A DNA stretch of 64,000 bases, from positions 62,001-126,000 of the forward strand of contig JAFXVR010000026.1 in the NCBI GenBank assembly GCA_017534885.1. The letters run 5' to 3'. Below the pieces are notes generated by a model. The model made no database searches, was not told the DNA's origin, and worked only from the letters and a program-made list of their open reading frames with translations. Below are positions 18,053 to 25,863 of this stretch, in pieces. A program made the translations under genes and the position numbers. The number at the start of each line of letters is the position of its first letter. The stretch's first letter is position 1. Source of the stretch: Clostridia bacterium (lineage in GTDB: Bacteria; Bacillota; Clostridia; Christensenellales; Aristaeellaceae).

Positions 18053-19102
18053 ATGGCAGCGATTCAGTTTGACCGGGAGCAGGTCCTCAGCGCCATCGAC
18101 CGTGTGGTGAAGTACACCATGAATATGGATCTGGCCTGGGACTGGCCCTGCGGCGTGGCTTATTACGGCGTATGCGAGGCGGCCCGGGCGGCCGGGCGGG
18201 AAGAATACCTGGCGCAGATCAGGGAAAAGGTGGATGAGTACATCGAGCTGGGCCTGCCCGTGTTCACCGTCAATACCTGCTCCATGGGGCACGCGCTCCT
18301 GACGCTGAACGCCTGGACAGGCGACACCAAGTACCGCGAGATCGCCGAGCGGAAGATCGACTACCTGCGCAATAAAGCCCTGCGCTTCGGCGATCATGTG
18401 CTCCAGCACACCGTCAGCGCCAAGAATGATTTCCCCGAGCAGTGCTGGGCGGACACCCTGTTCATGGCGGCCTTCTTCATGCTGCGCGCCGGCGTGGCCT
18501 GGGGGGACGCGGAGCTGGTGGACGATGCCCTGAACCAGTATTACTGGCACATCCAGTACCTGCACGACAAAAACACCGGTCTGTGGTACCACGGATACAA
18601 CAACATTGAAAAAAGCCACATGAGCGGCTTTTACTGGGGGCGCGCCAATGCCTGGGCCGCCTATACCATGAGCCAGGTGGGACGCGTGCTGCCCGAGTGC
18701 TACCTCTACCCGAAGTATATGCATGTGGCCGGCTCCCTCACCGAACAGCTGGCCGCGCTCAAGCTCCTGCAGACCGAGAACGGCCTGTGGCGCACCATTC
18801 TGGACGACCCGGAGAGCTATGAGGAAGTCAGCGCTTCCGCGGGCATTGCGGCGGCCATGGTGCTCAAGGGCTTCCCGCCGCATATCAAGTATATCAACCG
18901 CTCGGTCAAGGGCATCCTGGACAATATCAGCCCCGAAGGCCGCGTGCTCAATGTCTCCGGCGGCACCGCTGTCATGCGCGACCGCGAGGGCTACCGCAGC
19001 ATCACCCGCGACTGGGCCCAGGGCTGGGGTCAGGGCCTCGCCCTCGCCTTCCTCTCCGCCCTCCTCGAATCCACCGGCCGCCAGGGGGATGGGGCACTGT
19101 GA
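18053..19102 (+). CDS. GH88/GH105 unsaturated uronyl hydrolase
   Basis: This 349-residue protein has the (alpha/alpha)6-barrel style of the YteR/YesR family, with WADTLFMAAFFM, GLWYHG and GFYWGRANAWAAY at the expected places. GH105 enzymes remove the unsaturated galacturonic acid left by rhamnogalacturonan or pectate lyases; GH88 members act on other unsaturated glycuronides. No signal peptide is present, so it works in the cytoplasm on imported oligosaccharides. The ATG follows GAGGAG. It is not clustered with pectin genes here. Confidence 0.87.
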   Translation: MAAIQFDREQVLSAIDRVVKYTMNMDLAWDWPCGVAYYGVCEAARAAGREEYLAQIREKVDEYIELGLPVFTVNTCSMGHALLTLNAWTGDTKYREIAERKIDYLRNKALRFGDHVLQHTVSAKNDFPEQCWADTLFMAAFFMLRAGVAWGDAELVDDALNQYYWHIQYLHDKNTGLWYHGYNNIEKSHMSGFYWGRANAWAAYTMSQVGRVLPECYLYPKYMHVAGSLTEQLAALKLLQTENGLWRTILDDPESYEEVSASAGIAAAMVLKGFPPHIKYINRSVKGILDNISPEGRVLNVSGGTAVMRDREGYRSITRDWAQGWGQGLALAFLSALLESTGRQGDGAL

Positions 19103-19111
19103 TTTATTGTG

Positions 19112-19265
19112 CTTTTTGGGGGAAAAGGGAGACCTTTCTTGAAAGAAAGGTCTCCCACTCAACGTCCAATGCCGCTCTAAAGGTCGCCACTGGCGACACG
19201 CGGCAATAGACGTCCCCCAAACCCCCTATCCTCTTCCAAAGAACTTTTAACCTTTTGGATAGGGT
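19112..19265. repeat. Dispersed hairpin repeat, copy B (composite)
   Basis: The 219-base gap 19103-19321 is mostly structured sequence. It holds a perfect 14-bp inverted repeat (19127-19140 and 19143-19156), a central dyad GTCGCCA-C-TGGCGAC (19183-19197) nested in GCCGC/GCGGC and ACGTC/GACGT pairs, and an AT-poor shoulder at 19213-19248. Read on the minus strand, that shoulder matches copy A (AAAAGTTCTTTGGAAGAGGA then two G runs). The hairpin may also end transcription of the GH105 gene. Confidence 0.7.
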
Positions 19266-19321
19266 TTTGGAGATTTCATGCAGACAGCATGTCAGCTGTC
19301 TTGGAATGGGAGTTTTTCGGA

Positions 19322-20017
19322 ATGAAACGTTACCTGTTTCTCGCCGATCTTCATGGGAATTATCGGGCTACCATGGCTCTGGACGCGGCTTTGCCTTCTA
19401 TCCGCGCGGACGAGATTTGGTTTCTCGGGGACGCGGTGGGCAAGGGGCCTTCCAACGCTGAGACCTGCGACTGGGTGCGGGCCCACTGCGGGCACTTTTT
19501 GGGCGGCAACTGGGATTACGGCATCGGCGGCAAGGAGTTCCCGGAGGACGGCTATTTCTGGAACCAGCTGGGGCCGGAGCGCATGGCCTGGCTCAACGGC
19601 CTGCCCCGGGAGGCGGAGCTCACCCTGTCCGGGCTGCGCTTCCGGCTCTTTCATGGGCGGCCGGTGACCTCCCTGCTCAAGGGCTCGGACGCCTCCGACA
19701 TCCTGCACACCGCTCTGGTCACGGATCACGGCACCTTTGACGCCGCCATCTTCGCCGACTCCCACCGGCCCTTCATCCGCACCCTCAACCCCGGCTACAT
19801 CCTCAACACGGGCTCGGTGGGCGTCTCGATGGGCATGCCCCGCTGCCACGCCCTGGTAATTGACGCGGGCGACAGCGCGGCTGATCCCCTCTTCTTCACC
19901 ATTCTCTCCATTCCCTATGACCGCGAGGCCGCCATTCAGGACGCGCTGGACTCGCCCGACCTGCCGCACCAGGACGCTTATATCCGGGAGATCAGGACGG
20001 GCATCTATTCCCGCTGA
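19322..20017 (+). CDS. YfcE/MJ0936-type metallophosphoesterase
   Basis: This 231-residue protein carries the calcineurin-like phosphoesterase metal motifs in order: DLHGN (9-13), GDAVGKG, GNWD, HGRP, and a late FADSHRP with NTGSVG. Family members hydrolyse phosphodiesters or phosphomonoesters with two metal ions. The ATG at 19322 has GGGAG at slightly long spacing; an in-frame start 33 bases upstream is less likely. It ends exactly where the convergent ABC binding-protein gene ends, with no bases between the two stop codons. Confidence 0.85.
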   Translation: MKRYLFLADLHGNYRATMALDAALPSIRADEIWFLGDAVGKGPSNAETCDWVRAHCGHFLGGNWDYGIGGKEFPEDGYFWNQLGPERMAWLNGLPREAELTLSGLRFRLFHGRPVTSLLKGSDASDILHTALVTDHGTFDAAIFADSHRPFIRTLNPGYILNTGSVGVSMGMPRCHALVIDAGDSAADPLFFTILSIPYDREAAIQDALDSPDLPHQDAYIREIRTGIYSR

Positions 20018-20800
20018 TTACTCCGCGGGGGTGGTCAGGTCGCCGCCGAAGTACTTCTCGGAGATGGCGGCCAGCACGCCCTCAGCGCGGAGCTCGGCGA
20101 TGGCCTGGTTGATGGCCTCGCGCAGGCTGGCGCGGTCCTCGCCCTTCTGCAGGGGGAAGGCCACGGAGGTCACTTCCTCATGAACGGCGGCGATCTTCAG
20201 CGGGGCGTCAGGCATGGCGGCCATGTAATCGTAGAAGGAGGCCTCGGCGTTCAGCGTGGCGTCCACGCGGTTGTCCGCCACCAGGGACATGGTGCCGGCC
20301 AGGTCTTCCACGCCCAGCACGGTCGCGCCGTACTGCTCGGCCAGGAGCATGTAGGTGGAGTTGGGGGAGTTGGCGGTGGTCTTCCCGGCCAGACCCTCAA
20401 ACGAGGTGAGGCTGTCATTGTCCTCGCGCACGATCAGGGCGGTGCGGTTGAAGCAGTAGGGGTCAGAGAAGTCGTAGGTCTGCTGGCGCTCCTCGGTCAC
20501 GTCCACGCCGTTGGCCATGGAGTCGTACATGCCGTTGGCCAGGCCCATCAGCAGGCCGGACCACTCGCCGCCCACAAAGCGGGCTTCCACGCCCAGCTTT
20601 TCGCACACGGCCCGGGCCACCTCAATGTCGAAGCCGGACCACTCGCCGTTCTCAAAAACCGTCCAGGGCGCCCAGTTGCCCTCGGTGCCGAAGACCATGT
20701 AGCCCTGCGCCTGAATGCGGGCCAGGGCGTCCTCCGCCAGGGCGCTGAAAGCCGTCAGCGACAGGGCCAGAGCCAGAAGCAGCGCGATTGCCTTTTTCAT
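20018..20800 (-). CDS. Amino-acid ABC transporter substrate-binding protein
   Basis: This 260-residue protein has a signal peptide (1-22) and the family-3 solute-binding fold: MVFGTEGNWAPW, GFDIEVARAVCEKLG, and a mid-domain GVDVTEERQQTYDFSDPY. There is no lipobox cysteine, so it is either secreted or held by its signal sequence. It is the last gene of a permease-ATPase-binding protein operon on the minus strand, 57 bases after the ATPase. The similarity to cystine/polar amino acid binders (TcyA-like) is by eye only. Confidence 0.88.
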   Translation of the reverse strand: MKKAIALLLALALSLTAFSALAEDALARIQAQGYMVFGTEGNWAPWTVFENGEWSGFDIEVARAVCEKLGVEARFVGGEWSGLLMGLANGMYDSMANGVDVTEERQQTYDFSDPYCFNRTALIVREDNDSLTSFEGLAGKTTANSPNSTYMLLAEQYGATVLGVEDLAGTMSLVADNRVDATLNAEASFYDYMAAMPDAPLKIAAVHEEVTSVAFPLQKGEDRASLREAINQAIAELRAEGVLAAISEKYFGGDLTTPAE

Positions 20801-20857
20801 GTTGATTTCCTCCTGTGTGTGTTTTTATGTGCAGCGGTTGCCCGCCTGCAGCCTTTT

Positions 20858-21601
20858 TTACTTGCGCTCCTCCGCAAGGGAGGCCAGGAAGGCCCGGGTG
20901 CGCTCCTCGCGGGGAGCGCGGAAAAAGTCCGCCGAGGGGCCCTGTTCCACCACCGCGCCGCCGGCCATGAACACGGTTCGGCTGGACACGCTGCGGGCGA
21001 AGCTCATCTCGTGGGTGACCACCAGCATGGTCATGCCACCCTCGGCTAAGGAGCGCATGACGGCCAGCACCTCGCCGATCAGCTCAGGATCCAGGGCGGA
21101 GGTGGGCTCGTCAAAATAGATGATTTCCGGATCCAGGGCCAGCGCCCGGGCGATGGCCACCCGCTGCTGCTGTCCGCCGGAGAGCTGGCTGGGATAGTGG
21201 GCGGCCCAGTCGGCCATGCCCACGCGCCGCAGGGCTTCCAGCCCGATTTCCTCCGCTTCCTTCCGGTGCTTTTTCCGGGTGATGATGAGGCTCTCGGTCA
21301 CGTTGCCCAGGGCGGTCTTGTTGGCGAAGAGATTGTAGCTCTGGAAGACAAAGCCCGTCCGCCGCCGGATGCCCGCGATCTCCGCCCGGCGCGCGCGGGC
21401 CATGTCATAGCGCTCCCCGTCGAAGATCATGGTGCCCTCGTCCGCTGTTTCCAGGAAGTTGGCGCAGCGCAGCAGGGTGGTTTTGCCCGAGCCGCTGGGG
21501 CCGATCAGGGCCACCACTTCCCCTTTTTTGACGCTCAGGTCAACCCCCAGCAGCACTTCCTGCCCTCCGAAGCGCTTCCGGACGCCTTTCAGCTCAAGCA
21601 A
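20858..21601 (-). CDS. Amino-acid ABC transporter ATPase
   Basis: This 247-residue protein has Walker [10 protein letters not shown], the LSGGQQQR signature, Walker [14 protein letters not shown] and the switch His in VVTHEM. It energises polar amino acid uptake with the neighbouring permease and binding protein. The start is TTG at 21599-21601, favoured by GGGAGGTG at good spacing; it overlaps the permease stop by 8 bases, so translation is probably coupled. Confidence 0.92.
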   Translation of the reverse strand: MLELKGVRKRFGGQEVLLGVDLSVKKGEVVALIGPSGSGKTTLLRCANFLETADEGTMIFDGERYDMARARRAEIAGIRRRTGFVFQSYNLFANKTALGNVTESLIITRKKHRKEAEEIGLEALRRVGMADWAAHYPSQLSGGQQQRVAIARALALDPEIIYFDEPTSALDPELIGEVLAVMRSLAEGGMTMLVVTHEMSFARSVSSRTVFMAGGAVVEQGPSADFFRAPREERTRAFLASLAEERK

Positions 21602-22280
21602 TGCGCTTCACCTCCCGGCCCACGCTGGCGTTCAGCCGCTTTTCCCCCAGCCGCTGCAGGAATTCCAGCACGGTGGAGAACATCAGGTAGATCACTGCCA
21701 GCTCGATATACAGGGGCAGGGCCTGATAGGTTCGCCCCACGATGTACTTGGTGGCCATCACCATCTCGGCCACGGTGATGTTGGAGGCTAAGGAGGTGTC
21801 CTTCACCATGGCGATCAGGGAATTGCCCAGGGAGGGGAAGGCTGTGCGCAGGGCCTGGGGCAGGAGGATGCGCCGCATGATCTGCCAGTAGCTCATGCCC
21901 ACGCAGTACCCGGCCTCCATCTGGCCCACGGGCACCGCCTCTAGGGCTGCCCGCATGATCTCCGCGCAGTACGCGCCCTCGTTGATGGAAAAAACGATGA
22001 CCGCCGCCGGGAAGGAGGCCAGCCGGACGCCCACGCTGGGCAGGCCGTAAAACACCACATAGAGCTGCACCAGCAGGGGCGTGCCGCGCACCGCCCACAC
22101 ATAGATGCGGGCCAGCTGCTCCAGCACCGGCACATGGGCGTACCGGATCAGGGCCACGCCCACCGCGATCACAAAGGCGATGCTGAAGGAAATGACCGTC
22201 AGGGGGACGGTCTGGATCAGGCCTGGCAGCAGGATGTCCGGGAAGGAATCCACCAGCAGCTGCCATACGTTTGCGCTCAT
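21594..22280 (-). CDS. Amino-acid ABC transporter permease
   Basis: This 228-residue protein has the HisM/GlnP-type layout with about five membrane helices. The EAA loop reads [17 protein letters not shown] and is followed by [14 protein letters not shown], which contacts the ATPase. ATG 22278-22280 is used because the longer upstream frame runs through the promoter. It is the first gene of the three-gene importer operon. Confidence 0.9.
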   Translation of the reverse strand: MSANVWQLLVDSFPDILLPGLIQTVPLTVISFSIAFVIAVGVALIRYAHVPVLEQLARIYVWAVRGTPLLVQLYVVFYGLPSVGVRLASFPAAVIVFSINEGAYCAEIMRAALEAVPVGQMEAGYCVGMSYWQIMRRILLPQALRTAFPSLGNSLIAMVKDTSLASNITVAEMVMATKYIVGRTYQALPLYIELAVIYLMFSTVLEFLQRLGEKRLNASVGREVKRIA

Positions 22281-22328
22281 GTCGTTAAAGGCTCCTCTCC
22301 GCTGTTCAGCGGCTGAAAGAAAAGTACA

Positions 22329-22342
22329 ATTCCCACGGGAAT
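22329..22342. promoter_or_regulatory. Short palindrome in the leader of the amino-acid ABC operon
   Basis: ATTCCC and GGGAAT flank a 2-base centre, about 50 bases downstream of the promoter. Together with a nearby CCTAT (minus strand) it could be an operator for an amino-acid or sulfur regulator; this is inference. Confidence 0.35.
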
Positions 22343-22356
22343 GATAGGTTTTGAGA

Positions 22357-22384
22357 CTGAAGTGATGCCGCCCGTTTTCAGGCG
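22357..22384 (-). promoter_or_regulatory. Leader hairpin of the amino-acid ABC operon
   Basis: On the minus strand, TGCCGCC and GGCGGCA form a 7-bp stem just after the promoter, at the 5' end of the transcript. No T run follows, so it is more likely a stabilising or regulatory stem than a terminator. Confidence 0.4.
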
Positions 22385-22392
22385 GCAAATGA

Positions 22393-22421
22393 ATTATAAC
22401 ACAACGGCCAGTGGAAAGCAA
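22393..22421 (-). promoter_or_regulatory. Sigma-A-type promoter of the amino-acid ABC operon
   Basis: TTGCTT (22416-22421) and consensus TATAAT (22393-22398) on the minus strand are separated by 17 bases. Confidence 0.85.
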
Positions 22422-22425
22422 GCGC

Positions 22426-22472
22426 GAAAAAAGCAGCAGCCGGCATGGCTGACGCTTGCCGAACCGCTGCTG
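22426..22472 (-). terminator. Intrinsic terminator of the zinc-ribbon gene
   Basis: On the minus strand a CAGCAG...CTGCTG stem with an inner GGCA/TGCC pairing is followed by CTTTTTT. It overlaps the -35 side of the next promoter. Confidence 0.65.
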
Positions 22473-22538
22473 AATCATCAGGGAACAGGTGTGGCTGAAC
22501 CGCTGCCGGCAAACCGTCCAAAGCGGGGGACAGCCGCC

Positions 22539-23339
22539 TCAGTCGGCCTGCACGGCGTCCACAGGCAGCCAGGCGCGGACAAGGCCCAGGCTGCACTCAA
22601 ATTCCGCGAAAACCCAATCCCGGGATTCACAAAAGACGAGGAGGGGCGTGCCCGCCTCAACAAACACGTTTTCCGTGCGGATGACCGGCATGCGCTGCGT
22701 CAGGGGCGAAGGCGCGGAGAAGTTCTGGGTGAGGGGATCGTACTCCATGCCGGGGCCATAGCGCGGCTGATAGCGCTCGATGACATGGGCGGGATGACCG
22801 GTTAGGTCCCATTCGGGCGCGTTCGGGTTGGTCAGCGAGAGATAGCGGAAATAGATGCATTTCCGGCCCTGGGTGGCGTACTGCAGATCCACCAGCGCGT
22901 AATTGCCGTCGCGGTAGAGGATGTTCGCGCCGACGATCCGGGGCGTGTAAGCGCCGGCGCCGGGGTACTTCTGGCTGTCAGGCCCGTGGTAGGACTGATG
23001 GCGGCCGCCCTGCTGCAGCGAGGTCAGCCTGGTTTCGGGGCCGGTCAGCTCAATGACGGGCCAGACGCGCTCGGTCTGGGGCTGAGCGGGGGCTTCCGAT
23101 CCGGGCTGCGGCGTGCCGTCGTCCGGGCAGAACTGGTAGGCGAGGGGGTAGGATTGGCCGCAGGTCGGGCAGACCCAGGTGGGCTCCGCCTCAGGGCGCT
23201 TGGTGCCGCAGATGGGGCAGAAGGGGGTATTGCGGTCTTCGTCACAGGTGTCGCAGTGCCAGGTGTCTCCGGCAGCCGAGGCGGCGGCCAGGGTCAGCAG
23301 AAGGCACAGGGCCAGCATCAGGAAAAGGGCTTTCTTCAT
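22539..23339 (-). CDS. Secreted double zinc-ribbon protein with SH3-like C-terminus
   Basis: This 266-residue protein has a signal peptide (1-23) followed by two zinc ribbons: CDTC...CPIC (about 29-47) and CPTC...CPDD (about 57-76). A Pro/Gln linker leads to a 150-residue domain that ends in a bacterial-SH3-like stretch (NVFVEAGTPLLVFCESRDWVFAEF). Zinc ribbons are usually cytoplasmic, so a secreted pair is unusual. The start follows AAGGAGG. It has its own promoter inside the end of the upstream membrane-protein gene. The function is unknown. Confidence 0.78.
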   Translation of the reverse strand: MKKALFLMLALCLLLTLAAASAAGDTWHCDTCDEDRNTPFCPICGTKRPEAEPTWVCPTCGQSYPLAYQFCPDDGTPQPGSEAPAQPQTERVWPVIELTGPETRLTSLQQGGRHQSYHGPDSQKYPGAGAYTPRIVGANILYRDGNYALVDLQYATQGRKCIYFRYLSLTNPNAPEWDLTGHPAHVIERYQPRYGPGMEYDPLTQNFSAPSPLTQRMPVIRTENVFVEAGTPLLVFCESRDWVFAEFECSLGLVRAWLPVDAVQAD

Positions 23340-23396
23340 GGGGATCCCTCCTTTTTGCGTTGGGAGTTATTGGAACGATGCATTGATGCCGAACCT

Positions 23397-23425
23397 ATCA
23401 TATCACATGTCCGGCCGGTTTTCAA
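23397..23425 (-). promoter_or_regulatory. Sigma-A-type promoter of the zinc-ribbon gene
   Basis: TTGAAA (23420-23425) and TATGAT (23397-23402) on the minus strand are separated by 17 bases. The -35 box lies within the last codons of the preceding gene. Confidence 0.8.
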
Positions 23426-23771
23426 CAGGCGCTTCAGTCGATGCGTTTGCACCCTTTTCTCTGAATCGGTCGCCGGTCTTCATGGCCAGTACCCCGATGA
23501 CCAGCATCAGGAATACCGTGCCCAGGACGCTCAGCAGGATGACGGGCGCGTTCTGGCGGCTGAAGAGCAGGGGCAGGCCGAGGAGCTCAAAGACCACCGC
23601 GGCGATGAACCACAGCTTCGAAAGGGCGCGGTTGTAGCCGGCCACGTCCTGAATCTCCTCCGGCTTCACCCCGGCAAAGAAGGGCACGGCCTGTCTGGCG
23701 CTGCGGGCGTGCAGGCCGAACCCGGCGAAGAGCAGGGCGATGGCGCTCCAGATCAGAAAAGCGATGCGCAT
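23403..23771 (-). CDS. Small three-helix membrane protein (DUF3784-like)
   Basis: This 122-residue protein has hydrophobic helices at about 4-20, 52-72 and 76-96 and a conserved-looking DVAGYNRALSKLW between the first two, which recalls the DUF3784 family. The C-terminal 25 residues are polar. Its GAGGAGGG ribosome binding site overlaps the stop codon of the 620-residue gene 11 bases upstream, so the two are translated from one message. No biochemical role is known to me for the family. Confidence 0.75.
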   Translation of the reverse strand: MRIAFLIWSAIALLFAGFGLHARSARQAVPFFAGVKPEEIQDVAGYNRALSKLWFIAAVVFELLGLPLLFSRQNAPVILLSVLGTVFLMLVIGVLAMKTGDRFREKGANASTEAPVENRPDM

Positions 23772-23782
23772 GAGATCCCTCC

Positions 23783-25645
23783 TCAGTGGAAGCTCAGGGT
23801 GCTGTAGTTATCCAGATGATCGCCCACATAGCTGACGATCACTTTGCGGGTCTGGGGGTCATAGGCGTAGTAGAGCCGCTGGTAGGAAGCGCCGGTTTTG
23901 CGCGAGGAGCGGGTGAATTTGAGGTGGGGCTCCGCGGAAATCTCGCGCCCCTCGTAAGTATCCTTCCGTAGGTTCATGTAGGACGGAACGGCGTGGGTAT
24001 TGGCGCCCTCGTGCATGGAAACCTCCCAGCCGGTCTGCTCCCGGAAGCACTTTTCCACATCCACCCCGCCGGCCCGGTGCAGCTCTGTCAGCGCGGTGGC
24101 GGCCAGATAGAGGGCCTCCCAGAGCAGCTCCGGGTTGATCTCGCAGCGGGCGGCGGATTTCAGGCCGCGCTCGGTAAAATCGATCCTGTCCGGGAAGACC
24201 TGCCGGAAAAAAGCGGCGACGTCCTCGCAGGTCTGGGGCAGACGGGGAATCTCCCGGATGATGTCGATCACCCCGCGCAGGGATCGGGCTTCCTCAAAGG
24301 CCGGGCGCATGCCCTCGGTTTTGCTCTCCAGCTCGGCGATTTCCGCCCGGGACTGGTCGAGCTGCTCCTCCAGCAGGGCGGCGTGATGGGCGGCGCTTTC
24401 GACACCCCGCTGGTATTCGTCCCGGAGCTGCCCCCGCAGCTCTTTGATGTGCTGCACCAGCTCCGCGCCGCGCTCCCGCTCCTCCTCCAATTGGTTCAGC
24501 ATCTCCCGCAGCTCTTCGCTTCTCTCCAGATGAACGGAGGCGCGGATGGCGTCCAGCTCGGCCTCCCGCTGGATTTGCCGGGCCTCATCCCCGAACAGCA
24601 CCCCGCCGAAGGAACAGGGCTTGCGCTTGGAGTAGCAGGAAAGCTCCTCCTGCAGTTCCTGAAGCTTCTCCCTGTGCCAGTTTTCATCCAGCCCTTCCCG
24701 GTAAGGGAGAACCTTCGTCTGCCTGCCGAAGGGCCGGGGCTCGATCACCAGGCAGTCACCCGGGCGGAAGGCGGCGCGGTTGAAGCGGGCGCGGAAGCCG
24801 TCCAGCAGCGCCGGCGCGAGGATGAAGACCCGGGCGAAGCCGTATACGTGCCGGGCCAGTTCAGCCGCGTCATAGGGGAGGAAGGGTTCCTGCGGGGCGG
24901 AGATGGCCGCAAGGAGCTGACTGGCGGCTGAAGGAAAGCCGGGCCGGGGTGGGATTGCCTGCGTGTTCCGGATGGCTTCCACCAGCTTGTTCAGGTCGGT
25001 TGGATTCGGGCGGGAGCGCTCCGCATGGGTGAAGACCACGATGGGCAGCTGGTTGTCCCGGCTGTCGATCAGGCTCAGCAGACGGCGCAGCCCCTTCTTG
25101 TCGCTGAGGGTTTCCGCCTCCCGGAAGGGGAGGGGCTCCGCCTGGGTCAGCGTCATCCCCTTCGTCTCGAAGAGCAGGCGGACGAACTGCGGGCGGTAGG
25201 CCTTGTCGATCTCCGGCAGAGTCTCGTCCCGATCCACCACGTCCACGCTGACACCGAACTCCACCCCGGCCTCCCCGCCTGTCCGCAGGCCGACCCGGGT
25301 CACGAAAGACCGGGCTGCGATTTCGGGGTCGGGCTCCCGCACGGTCAGCGACCACATGCCGCGCTCCGGCAGGGCCACGATTTCCGTAAAGCTCAGCCGG
25401 CAGCTTTTCAGCGCCGCGTCCGGCACGGCCTCATAATCCACCGCCGCGGGGCAGAGCAGGGCTTCCGGCACCTCGTTGCCCGCCTTGCGCAGCCGCTCGC
25501 ACAGCCAGTTCTGCACGACGAAAGCCGCATAGCGCAGGCAGTCCGCGGCGCTGTGTCCCTCTAAGGTCAGCACCGTGTAAAACTGGTATCCCGGATACTC
25601 CCGGGCCGCCGTCAGCGGGCGCGGCGCGTAATTCGTCTCGCTCAT
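23783..25645 (-). CDS. Unrecognised 620-residue coiled-coil protein
   Basis: I do not recognise this family. Three parts are visible. Residues 1-315 look globular and mixed alpha/beta, with WSLTVREPD and GVEFGVSVDVVDRDE in the first half and LPIVVFTHAER then FARVFILAP in the second. Residues about 318-465 are strongly charged coiled coil (SEELREMLNQLEEERERGAE and onward). Residues about 470-620 are a second globular part ending in a short beta-rich module with HLKF, RLYYAYDP and VIVSYVGDHL. There is no signal peptide or membrane segment. It has its own promoter, and a small membrane protein follows 11 bases later. An accessory role such as defence or stress response is only a guess. Confidence 0.72.
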   Translation of the reverse strand: MSETNYAPRPLTAAREYPGYQFYTVLTLEGHSAADCLRYAAFVVQNWLCERLRKAGNEVPEALLCPAAVDYEAVPDAALKSCRLSFTEIVALPERGMWSLTVREPDPEIAARSFVTRVGLRTGGEAGVEFGVSVDVVDRDETLPEIDKAYRPQFVRLLFETKGMTLTQAEPLPFREAETLSDKKGLRRLLSLIDSRDNQLPIVVFTHAERSRPNPTDLNKLVEAIRNTQAIPPRPGFPSAASQLLAAISAPQEPFLPYDAAELARHVYGFARVFILAPALLDGFRARFNRAAFRPGDCLVIEPRPFGRQTKVLPYREGLDENWHREKLQELQEELSCYSKRKPCSFGGVLFGDEARQIQREAELDAIRASVHLERSEELREMLNQLEEERERGAELVQHIKELRGQLRDEYQRGVESAAHHAALLEEQLDQSRAEIAELESKTEGMRPAFEEARSLRGVIDIIREIPRLPQTCEDVAAFFRQVFPDRIDFTERGLKSAARCEINPELLWEALYLAATALTELHRAGGVDVEKCFREQTGWEVSMHEGANTHAVPSYMNLRKDTYEGREISAEPHLKFTRSSRKTGASYQRLYYAYDPQTRKVIVSYVGDHLDNYSTLSFH

Positions 25646-25687
25646 GGACGCCTCCGTATGTGTTGGGTTTTCTCTTCAGCCTCTTCC

Positions 25688-25716
25688 ATTGTAGCAGAAA
25701 AGAGCCGTTTTGTACA
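25688..25716 (-). promoter_or_regulatory. Sigma-A-type promoter of the 620-residue protein gene
   Basis: TGTACA (25711-25716) and TACAAT (25688-25693) on the minus strand are separated by 17 bases. Confidence 0.65.
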
Positions 25717-25764
25717 GCGCCCTGAATGCGTTTGACGCGTTTTGGCGCGTTTTGCAATCTGTGC

Positions 25765-25793
25765 TTTTCTTTCTCGCCGCTCTGTGGTATACT
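25765..25793 (+). promoter_or_regulatory. Promoter of the hybrid histidine kinase gene
   Basis: A good -10 box TATACT (25788-25793) lies 17 bases from a weak -35 box TTTTCT (25765-25770). Confidence 0.55.
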
Positions 25794-25863
25794 GCAGCTA
25801 TCAGATCGTCCCCATCATCCGTTCAGGCGGGTATACCGCTGTGTCCGACAGGAGGTTCGCGCT

